This document shows, in pieces, positions 12,000 through 21,771 of a stretch of 64,000 nt of DNA. Under the pieces are notes generated by a model. That model searched no databases. It was not told where the DNA came from and saw nothing but the letters and a program-made list of their open reading frames with translations. Both the position numbers and the translations under genes were made by a program. Numbering within the stretch: position 1 is the first letter of the stretch; every line of letters starts with the position of its first letter. Source of the stretch: Owenia fusiformis (taxonomy: Eukaryota; Annelida; Polychaeta; Sabellida; Oweniidae); assembly GCA_903813345.2 (NCBI GenBank), contig CAIIXF020000002.1, positions 3,574,001-3,638,000 of the forward strand. The letters run 5' to 3'.

Positions 12000-12657
12000 C
12001 AGACGGTATCCCAACAGATTTCAGTCATATATTGGATTTTGGCTATTTTCTGAGGACTTGAACAGGTGCATATGTAAGGCCAATGCATTAACTCCAGGAC
12101 AAGCAATCATAGAGATTATAAAATAATTTGGACTTTATGTCAGGGAAGGTGCAAATTTGCACCCCATCAACATGTTTTTTCTGTAATGTTGTCCTGATTT
12201 CCAGCCCTTTCCACACCTGTTTTTCAATGTTTGTTGCATCGATCACTCTGTTGCGTTTTAAATGAAAATATGATTCATGCAGGGATTTTAAAGATATCAA
12301 TTTGAATGACCAAAATTTAGCTGAAAACAATGGATCACATGAGTTTTCCCTATGGGAAAATAACATGGGAAATACATGTACTGTTTTCCACTTCATCCCA
12401 AATAAATCATATTTTAGAGGTTAACTGTGTCTCAAAGGGCAACATATTGGTGCATCAAACATTGAAAAAACATATGTGGAAATTTAAGGGCTGAAAATCA
12501 GGACAACATTTCAGAAAAACCTTCCCTGTCTCAAAGTCCAAATTATTGTATTACCTCGATGAGTGCTTGATCTGGTGTTAATGCATTGGCTTAACATATG
12601 CACCTGTTCAAATTCCCAATAAATAGCCGAAATCCAACATATGACAGTTTGAAGACC
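12000..12657. repeat. Inverted repeat inside the 3.3 kb element, first hairpin
   Basis: About 12002-12300 is the diverged reverse complement of 12400-12657. For example GAACAGGTGCATATG (near 12060) pairs with CATATGCACCTGTTC (near 12596). Arms are about 280 bp around a centre near 12330. ORFs read here are products of the palindrome. Confidence 0.7.
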
Positions 12658-12842
12658 AAATAAAAACCTTTTGCTATATTATGCTATATTAGCATTGTGA
12701 TGCTTGTATTAAAACATGCGCTGTATGAACACTTTATACTCAAATATTTTAATGATTTATCCCACATACCCAGAAACACGAGTAGCCATAATGACCATAT
12801 TTTTCATCAAAATTAAGATGAGTCAATGACTTTTGGCAGTCT

Positions 12843-13866
12843 CACACCCGGTGATCTGATGAAATGAACGGAGGGGGGAGTAGCTGATTTTCAAATGTTG
12901 AAGATTTATTTTTTCAAGAAAAAGTTTACAATTGAATGGCTAAATGAATAGATGCAGTGCACAGGGAAATATGTTAGGTCTTCTTGGATTTTTTTTGAAC
13001 TGATGGAGTTCTAAGATAAAAGATTTATTAAAGAAGGCGCAACGTCGCCAACGTGCAAATGCCAATGTTTTTGCTATAAATCAAGCAACAATGGTCTGCA
13101 CAACCTGTAATCAATATATATAAGCGACGTTTTTATCACTAAATTCTTTGCCGGTTTTTTAAAAATAATTTTCCAAATGATAGATAAAAAATAATCGAAA
13201 ATAATTAAAATTGAACGGAGGGGGGGGGAGTGAACGGAGGGGGGGGGTTGAGTAATCTGTCTATAAGGTGGAAGAAATTTCCACAAATTCGTGTACTGGA
13301 AAAATGAACTCACTTACTCAGTAACTTGATGTTACAACTCTGAAAAGTGAAAAATGGGGACATATGGAGTTAATGGAAGTTTCCATATGTCTTATAGACA
13401 CATTACTCCCCCCCCCTCCGTTCAATTTTAATAACTTTCGATTACTTTTTATATAACGTATGTGTTTTACAAAACCAATGATCACAATAGTTTTGTGATA
13501 ATTACTTTACTTACAAGTATTTATTACAGGTCGTGTAGACCCCTGTTGGTTGATTTATATGATATTCTGTGAAGAATTGAGATTAAATATGGATGGATGG
13601 GTGGGTTGATTTATAGCAAAAACATTGGCATTTGCACGTTGGCGACGCTGCACTTTTTTAATGGATCTTTTATTTTAGAACTCCACAGTTCAAAAAAAAT
13701 CCAAGAAGACGTAACATATTCCCCCATCCACTGCGTCTATTCATTTAGCCATTCAATTGTAAACTTTCTCTTGAAAAAATAAATCTTCAAGATTTGTTGA
13801 ATTTTCTACCGAAAATCAGCTAGATCTACTCCCCCTCCATTCATTTCTTCTGATCATCGGGCGTGA
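12843..13866. repeat. Inverted repeat inside the 3.3 kb element, second hairpin
   Basis: About 12843-13285 is the reverse complement of 13375-13866 with moderate divergence. Landmarks are GAACGGAGGGGGG against CCCCCCTCCGTTC, and AACGTGCAAATGCCAATGTTTT (13049 onward) against its complement near 13616. The centre is near 13330. It may be a foldback element that moved into the larger one. Confidence 0.72.
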
Positions 13867-15990
13867 TTCTTATTTGAGACTATATTTAACACCTCCTGTG
13901 AAAAATTGAATGAGAAGGGCACAAAACTCTTAGTTTGAGAAGGATTTTCTCTAAACTTACAGTATTGATTGACCTGGAATGTGGAACCAATTAGAGAGAC
14001 TACTTTTTCATGTGTTTCCAACACGGTTACAGTAAGAGAGTTGGTACAATGGGAAACTTTAGGGTACAATTTCTTCATAATTGGCCTTCTTTGATTCTAG
14101 ATACTATATACCATATATTTTCTATTATACCATATACCATATTTTTTACACCTCTTATACCATATACGATAAATTTTGCCCCCTCTTATACAATATACAA
14201 TAAATTTTCAGCCTCTTATACGATATACAATATCTCTATACACCCCCCCCCCCCCCCAATAAAGCTCAGATGTTTTATATGTCTCTGAGGAAAGCTAGCA
14301 CAAATAAATAGGCGATAACAAAAGCTCATTCATGTGACATTGAAAACCAATAACTGTTAAAAATGGCGATTTTTCATGAAATTGAAAATAACTGAAACTA
14401 AATTAATTTTTCTCGTTGTTTTATGTATTCGAAAATAAATTGCCTTTATCTAAATTCGGTCAACATACTTTTTGATCCTTCCGGTTGTAAATAGCTTTGA
14501 TACCTCGCTAATAAGTTGAGAATTGCGTGAACTCGTTGATGTAACAGGACAAAACGCCTTTGAAAACATGTCATAACTCGGTAATAAATGGTCGAATATT
14601 GAGCAAGTTATGGCTATTTTAAATTCAAATAAAACCGTTAACCCGTACCGGTCCAGCTTTTGACCCGTACCGGTCAATTTTCGTTAGCTGCGTATACCAA
14701 GGGTGATATAAGTGCATGTAGAATCTATTCTGTGAAAATCGACATGGTCGTTATTTCGCACCAATACGTCATTAGGGGATATTGAGAAAATGAATTATCC
14801 GACCGTGGTTATCCAGCCTTTGGTTCAGTTTATCAGACCATCGTGTTACAAATCGTGATAATAGTTGTGATTGAATTAAGATGAGCACCCTGAAAAATTC
14901 TGAAAAATCACCGTTTTGCTTGTGAAAATCGACCCGATGACGTTACTCATACATTGACAGTAGTCGTGTGGGAAAAGGGACACTTCCAAGAAAACAATGT
15001 GTCCACTCGTCTCCCTCATAACAAAAAAAGGTTTTCGAAATTACCAGCCATTACCACTGTGACAATCCACGCGTAAAAATCGCCACGGTTATATTAAATT
15101 AACCATTTGTATATAAATCACAAATGAATTGGTCTTATTTTAAATGATTATCAATATTCTTACATCTTAAAGTTATTTAGTAATTACGCGTAATTATCCC
15201 TTGATACTATACTTCCCGGTGAATAACACCCGGGAATATTTTTGATATCGAAAAAATCGCATTGTCCCGCCCAATCCCGCTCTTGAAAATCGCATTCATC
15301 TCCCAATCCCGCCCACGAATGGTATTCACCTCCCTGTCGAAGTTTTGCCAAACAAAGCTTCCTTTTAGGTTTACTTGGGTCGATGTAATGATGCTCTTAT
15401 GTGAGAAACATTTTCCAAATAAAATTGAAAATAGAGATTTTGAAGTATGAGACGGCAACTTATATTTTCATCATCATTCTCTGACAAGGAGATAGAGTCA
15501 ACGTCAGAGAAATCTGAGAAATAAGCATATGCCCTTTGATGAACATTGATCATGTGTATGCATTCGTTAAATGTTTTGCTGTTGATGTGTTTATGTTTAA
15601 TATACAATGAAATTGTCTGTCCGTTGATCTGTACAGTACATCCGTCCGTCAATATTGGCCACATAAATTAAAACTGCTATTCATATTAAATCATATCCAA
15701 ATTCATTTTATGTATATATCCAGAGTATGTATAAGAGTGCCTATTTGATTTGTCATCGCCATTCCCAAGTACACCCTATATCCACATCCTCCGATCACAG
15801 TTTACCGGGGGAAGAAGGACGTACGGATTCTGGACACCTGCTTAGGAGGATGTATATCCGAGAAATAGCAGATTTTGACGTAAAAATCGTTAAATATTAC
15901 AACGTGGTTACAATCATAGGCTGAGGTCGATAGAAATAATCTTTAAATAAAGATGGAATGGTAATCGATCTGTGTTTATTTATGAAAAAG

Positions 15991-16328
15991 TTAATGCTGG
16001 ATTCTGTTGGTACTGCCATCTTTATATCGGCCCAGAACCTATGGTTACAATTCACTTTGTTAGCACAGGATCTTGGGTCCTTTATTTAATTCAGCCATGC
16101 ATATTCCTTATATGCCCTCAATTCAAGCAGAAAAATACTAATAATCAAAAATTATCAACATTTAAGGAACCACAACAAAATGGGCATACTGAAGCCAGTC
16201 CGGTAACAAAGAAATTATGGTCCCCCAGGGATTATGGTCCCCCTTTTTAAAGGCCCTTACTGGCCCTGATTGTGTATAAGATAATAAGGGATAGATTAGC
16301 ATTTCAGTTTCCGCATGTCCCGAAAAAC
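15991..16328. repeat. Tandem segmental duplication, truncated unit 3
   Basis: This matches 211-540 of unit 1 and the start of unit 2, then stops after CCCGAAAAACA where units 1 and 2 continue with ACAAGAAC. It is joined directly to the end of unit 2 with no retroelement between them, so it preserves the state before that insertion. Confidence 0.8.
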
Positions 16329-18634
16329 ACTTTAGCGATTGACTGATGGGGCAGTAACTATACGTTGGCGATAATGCTGAAATGGATTTCTTTGAAAACT
16401 AGCTATATAGTTTTTATGTAATAAATTGAAGTGAAGAACATCTACTGGATGAGCGTGGTGTAAAAGCGGTTTTGAAAAGTAGCAAATTTCTCTTCATATA
16501 GCTTATTTGTGGTTTATTATTATACATTGATTCTGAAATCATTGGTGTCTAGTTTTTCAGCGTTTTGGGAATATTCAGATTTATACCCCTCTGGTGGAAT
16601 TTTAAGGGGGTACTTGGAAAACCATATATCATTCCTAGAATATAGAGCCAATCATCTTGATTTTTCCAGGTAATCATGTACTTATCATGTTCTACCATTA
16701 TGACAAGTTTCATTAAAATTGATCAACTGGTTGCTATGGAAACGGAGATCATATGTTAAAAAGTACACATTTTCGTCAAAATGTACGATACCCCATGAGA
16801 CAAAACACATATTATTTTCATGAAATTGGAAGGAATCACCATGAAACCATTTTAGAAAACTTATTCAAAGTATATTTGATAATATTAAATCAACTGCTGT
16901 TTTATCTTATCCACACAGTGGAATCTATTGCTGATGATTATATGACAATGCAAGTAAATTTAGAAAGGGGATGTGGCACTTTTCCAAAGAATTCTTTATT
17001 TGTGTTCAACTTTTTGAAGAAAATAAGTAACCATTTGTCCTGAAATTAACAGATATTATTCACATCATTATGTTTGACTATCATGGAAAATTTCATCAGT
17101 GTTGGATTACTGGTTACTATGGTAAACAGATTTATACCCCATTGGTATGATTTTAAGGGGGTACAATGAAAGCCATCTATAATTCCTAGAATATTCAGCC
17201 ATTCATCTTGATATTTACAGGTAATCATCTACTTATAATGCACTACCACTATGACAAGTTTCATTAATGTTTAACACTTGGTAGCTATGGTAACAGAAAT
17301 AATTTATTAAAAAATACACATTAAGGAGATACTATGTATAATTCCTAGAATATTCAATTAATCATCTTTATATTTATGGGTAATCATCTGCTTATCACGT
17401 CTTACTAGTATGACAAGTGCCATCAATGTTGGTCAATTGGTTGCTATGGTAACAGAAATTATTTCTTAATAATTGCACATCAAGGGGGTACTATGTATAA
17501 TTCCCAGAATATTTAATCAATCATCTTGATATTTACAGGTAATCATCTGCTTATCATGTCCTACCAGCATGACAAGTGCCATCAATGTTGGTCAATTGGT
17601 TGCTCTGGTAATAGAAATAATTTGTTAAAAAGTGCACATTAAAGGGGTACTATGAAAGCCATGTATAATTCCTAGAATATTCAATCAATCATCTCGATAT
17701 TTATGGGTAATCATTCGTTTACATGTCCTACCGGTATAACAAGTGCCTTCAATGTTGGTAATTTGGTTGCTATGGTAACAGAAATCATTTGTTAAAAGAG
17801 TACACATTTTCGTAAAAATCTAAGACTCATGCAACCTTTGAGATTAAGCAGATAATATGTTCATCATTTTGGGAGAAATAAGCATGGAAACATTTCATAA
17901 AACTGATCACATCTCACCAATCACAACAGTGGACGCTTTATTGCCATCACTGGTCATCAACGGATATGTTTTACACTCAGAGTAATACATGCTGTTGTTC
18001 TCAATTTTTTTATGTCTGCTGTTTTTTTCAAGTGTTCATTGTTTTTAGAATTCATTAAGAAGCATTTCCAGTATTTTTAATTGGGTGTAATCGTTGTATA
18101 TATCTCTTAGTTTGTTTATTACAAGTGACGTGGTAACTTGTTGATGGCAAAAGAGAGCAAAATTGGCTTGACCAACCCATTCCACCTGATGATCTCATAG
18201 ACATATAGTCATATAAAGATTGCAACGGATGCTTAGACATTGAAAGATCTATGAATGAGGATTTTGATGCAAATGATATAAAAGATGACTAAGTGAGATC
18301 AGCTCATAATTTACTATGTCCCTACGCATAATGTGACAGCCGCATTCTGCATAGTTTTATTATCATAAGCAAATACAATACATCAAATGGCCCAGATGAA
18401 ATATCCATTGATTAAATATTATCAGACATACTCAAAATAGGTAAAATGTTTTCATGCTAATTCCTCCCAATTTGATGAAGATTTTCAATGTCTTAGGGTG
18501 TGTCTTAAAATTTTACGAAATATGTACTTTTTTAACAAATAGATTTCTACCCACATTTGACCCACATTGATGAAACTTGTCATCATGGTAGGACATGATA
18601 AGTAGTAGATTGTATGTAATTAGAAAGATTTCGC

Positions 18635-19480
18635 ACGGCGTGAATTTACAACTTATAACGTATACTTATACTTATAAGCAAACTTACAAGGTGTTTCATA
18701 ATATGGGGTTTTCGTCAGGAAAGATCTTCTCGGACTGTAATAAATAAAGGTCAAAGGGATGCCTTTGTTCTTTCATGAATTGTAGCATGTTTAGTTGATC
18801 CAAATGTGCTTGTCTAGAATAAAATAGGCTCATATATAGTACGTATGTTATAGACCTATCTCTTCTCAAATTGCCTTTTTAAGATGCTCGTTATGAAACA
18901 CCCTGTATGTCATTTGTTGAGCTACTGAATGGGTCGTTTCCAGAAATTGCTAGAACCTTCTGGTTTGATTGGTGTTTCAAATTGATGGTTAACGTATTTG
19001 ATTGGATACTGTTCCTACTCAGCAAATTATTCTTAAAAAATGCTTACGGTCAATTGTTCCACACACATGCAGGTAAAGCTTTATACGGAGATCCAACTCT
19101 ATACGTTTATCATCTCGTATATATACCGTTTTGTAAGTTCATTGAACTTATACTGATCATGAAAACTTTGAAATAATCAACTTGTTTATGTAATGACTCG
19201 CTTTAAAGGATCATGACTCACTTTAAAGGATCGTGTTTATAATACACTACAACTACTAGGACACGGAAGCAAGCATTTAACTATAATGTGCATAATCTAC
19301 ACGTGCAGATGACAGTGCATTCACAGTCTCTAGTTGATGGAGCTTTTCTATATCGGGAATAGTTATGTTCCATTAAGTACAATTTGAAATTGATTTTAGT
19401 AAATATAATAGTTCGACACGACCCTTTAAAGTATATGTATACGTATAAGTTGTACTTTCACGTATGTGCGAAATCTCTCT
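18635..19480. mobile_element. ~0.85 kb TIR element inserted in the right arm of the foldback
   Basis: AGATTTCGCAC...GTGAA...TACAACTTAT..CGTATAC on the left (near 18628-18670) is mirrored by GTATACGTATAAGTTGTACTTTCACGTATGTGCGAAATCT on the right (near 19437-19477, shown here only as a motif order). Foldback-arm sequence resumes on both sides. I could not define a target duplication. A plus-strand ORF of 89 codons (18907-19176) with hydrophobic stretches lies inside; I do not recognise it. Confidence 0.6.
18687..18905. mobile_element. 219-bp MITE, mariner-like (TA target)
   Basis: The inverted ends are CAAGGTGTTTCATAA and TTATGAAACACCCTG, one mismatch, flanked by TA on both sides (18685-18686 and 18906-18907). 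Tip sequence CAGGGTGTTTC and a TA duplication are usual for Tc1/mariner MITEs. It sits within the 18635-19480 element, so three layers of insertion are stacked here. Confidence 0.72.
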
Positions 19481-20879
19481 ATTATCATAATGATTATTTT
19501 GATATTATAGTACGCCCTAATGTGTACTTTTTAACAAATGATTTCTGCTACCATAGCAACCATTTCCCCGCATTTATGAACTTTGTCATAGTGTAAGAAC
19601 ATGGTGAGTAGATGACTACCTGTCAATAACAAGATGATTGGTTAGATATTCTAGGAATTATATATGGCTTTCATAGTACCTCCCTTAATGTGTACTTTTG
19701 AAAAAATGATTTATGTTTCCATAGCAACCAATTGATACACATTGATGAAAATTGTCATGCTTGTAAGACATGATATGTAGACGATTACCTGTAAATATCA
19801 AGATGATTGGCTGTATATTCTAGGAATTATAGATGGCTTTCATTGTACCCCCATTAAAAATCAAACCAAGGGGTATAAATCTGCATACTATAGTAACCAG
19901 TGAACCAACACTGATGAAACTTTCCATGATAGTCAAACATAATGATGTGAATAATATCTGTAAATAACAGGACAATTGGTTATTTATTTTCTTCAAAACT
20001 TTGGACACAAGTTAAGAATTCTTTGGAAAAGTGCCACGCCCCCTTTCTAAATTAATTTGCATTGCCATATAATCATGAGCAATAAATTTCACTGTGTGGA
20101 TAAGATAAAACAGCACTTGATTTAATATTATCAAACATACTCTGAATAAGTTTTCTAAAATATTTTTATTGTGTTTCTTTCCAATTTCATTAAAATAATA
20201 TGTGTTTTGTCTCATGGGGTGTCTTACATTTTGACGAAATTGTGTACTTTTTGACATATGATCTCCGTTTCCATAGCAACCAGGTGACTAACTTTGATGA
20301 AACTTATTACTTTTGTAGGACATGATAAGTACATGATTACCTGTAAATATCAAAATGATTGGTTGTAAATTCTAGGAATTTTTCATGGCCTTTCTAGTAC
20401 CCCCCTCAAAATCAAACAAGGGTGGTATAAATCTGAATATTTCCTAAACGCTGAAAAACTAGACACCAGTATTTTCAGAATCAATGTAGAATCATAAACC
20501 ACAAATTACTGACATAAAGAGAAATTTGCTGTTTTTCAAAACCACTTTTACACCACGCTCATCCAGTAATCCATTTTGAAACGAAGACGGGTGTTGTGTT
20601 GCGTTGCATAATGCACCTAGCATTATAAAATGGCCAATGCAAATTTAGTCTGACTTTGGATTATCTTGTGCCAAGAACATCTTTACGTTCCTGCACAGTC
20701 ACGCCTAACCATCGCGTAAGCAGGCGTCACCGTACAGCGTCAAAAAATAAAGTAGTACAGTTTTCTGTACGGTGACGAAAATTAACTGAGTTGAAGCAAA
20801 AACTATAATGAGGGTTTTAAAAAGATTAATTAGATGAAAATAAATACGATTTCGGGTGTAATCATACTTTTCAGAGAAA

Positions 20880-21440
20880 AAAAAACAGGAGTTTTTTTTA
20901 AAAAAACAGGAGAATCCAGGAGATATTTTGCAAAAAACAGGAGAAAAACAGGAGACTTTTACTGAAAAAAACAGGAGAAAACAGGAGACTTCTTTTAAAA
21001 AACAGGAGAAAACAGGAGGTTTCTTTTAGAAAACAAGTTAACATCTAAAAAACAGGAGATTTTCAGTCTAAACAGGAGATTTTCTTTAAAAACAGGAGAA
21101 AACAGGAGGTTTCTTTTAGAAAACAAGTTACCATCTAAAAAGCAGGAGAAAACAAGAGACTTCCAGTCTAAACAGGAGATTTTCTTTAAAAAACAGGAGA
21201 AAACAGGAGACTTCTTTTAAAAAACAGGAGAAAACAGGAGGTTTCTTTTAGAAAATAAGTTACCATCTAAAAAACAGGAGAAAACAGGAGATTTTCAGTC
21301 TAAACAGGAGATTTTCTTTAAAAACAGGAGAAAACAATTTATTTTAAAAGCATGAGAAAACAGATTATCTTTAAAAACAGGAGAAAGCAGAAAACTTCAA
21401 AGAAAACACATGTTCTTATAAAAAAGACTCTATTTATGGC
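20880..21440. repeat. Degenerate AAAACAGGAGA array
   Basis: AAACAGGAG recurs dozens of times at irregular 8-30 bp spacing, with a higher-order unit of roughly 100-120 bp (CAAGTTA.CATCTAAAAAACAGGAG...). It is purine-rich on the plus strand with no open frame. A related TCGGGAG-rich stretch (22201-22410) lies at the other end of the same insertion. Confidence 0.75.
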
Positions 21441-21527
21441 CAGAAAATACTAATGGTGAAAGATATGATGGTCCAAAATCACTTGCAATACCGGGTTGCA
21501 ATCTATAGGCCTACTGCACATGGCTAG

Positions 21528-21771
21528 GTCCAGGATCAAGGAGGATTGGCTCCCAGAATGCAACATCGATACTCTGTCGATATTCTTGATGTCATGATTG
21601 CAAAATTCGAATTCAAACAGCCGCTATTTTATTCACTTCAACATTTGTATCGTTAATTTTGGTCTTATTTTCAAACGAAAATGCAGTTTGAATTCGAATT
21701 TTGTAGTCACGACATAGGGAGTATCGGTATCGATGTTGCATCCTAGGAGCCAATCCTCCTTGGTCCAGGAT
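21528..21771. mobile_element. 226-bp MITE with 9-bp target duplication
   Basis: GTCCAGGAT stands on both sides (21528-21536 and 21763-21771). The element 21537-21762 has inverted arms of about 80 bp: CAAGGAGGATTGGCTCC at the left, GGAGCCAATCCTCCTTG at the right, perfect at the tip. A 9-bp duplication with long arms fits a Mutator-like MITE. The minus-strand ORF at 21613-21849 is a by-product. Confidence 0.82.

Larger units (their letters stand above)
10921..14264. mobile_element. 3.3 kb non-autonomous TIR element with 8-bp target duplication, GT31 unit 2
   Basis: CAATAAAG stands on both sides (10921-10928 and 14257-14264) and once at the unoccupied site in unit 1 (4179-4186). The ends are inverted: a G run then TGTATAGAG on the left, CTCTATACA then a C run on the right. 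The element proper is 10929-14256 (3328 bp). No transposase-like ORF is present. Just inside each end lie ~30-bp repeats built on CTTATACCATATACAATATT (about 10977-11080 and 14100-14240), in the same orientation at both ends. An 8-bp duplication would fit hAT, P, Merlin or related superfamilies, but the G-run tip is not one I can assign. Confidence 0.82.
7675..15990. repeat. Tandem segmental duplication, unit 2
   Basis: Unit 2 aligns to unit 1 from the shared start TTAATACTGG. The alignment offset is 7463-7464 at the left and 6491 around the GT31 gene. The 972-bp change is accounted for by the 523- and 467-bp segments missing here, a 17-bp duplication (GGGGATTATGGTCCCCC, near 7917-7933) and one extra A. 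It carries the second GT31 gene and a 3.3 kb TIR element. Near 10370-10770 about 0.4 kb replaces a shorter unrelated stretch of unit 1. Confidence 0.85.
16375..20590. mobile_element. 4.2 kb foldback element with arms made of ~150-bp tandem repeats
   Basis: The outer ends pair: ACTGGATGAGCGTGGTGTAAAA (about 16444) against TTTTACACCACGCTCATCCAGT (about 20548), and CAGCGTTTTGGGAATATTC against GAATATTTCCTAAACGCTG. Inside, the left arm (16660-17830) repeats a ~150-bp unit about six times: ...GGTAATCATCTGCTTATCATG... then ...TTGGTTGCTATGGTAACAGAAAT.... The right arm (18480-18610 and 19500-20460) carries the same units in reverse. ORFs at 16753-17043 (+) and 20012-20257 (-) are the two arms of one sequence. 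No transposase is seen. The right arm is split by a second element (18635-19480). Confidence 0.78.

Noticed and set aside
6139-15664. Minus-strand frames of 66 and 97 codons sharing a 50-residue start in units 1 and 2
   Set aside because: No recognisable domain, and the frame breaks at small indels between the units. Shared sequence follows from the duplication. Kept only as a weak possibility.
16753-20257. Similar 96- and 81-codon frames on opposite strands
   Set aside because: They are the left and right arms of the 4.2 kb foldback element.
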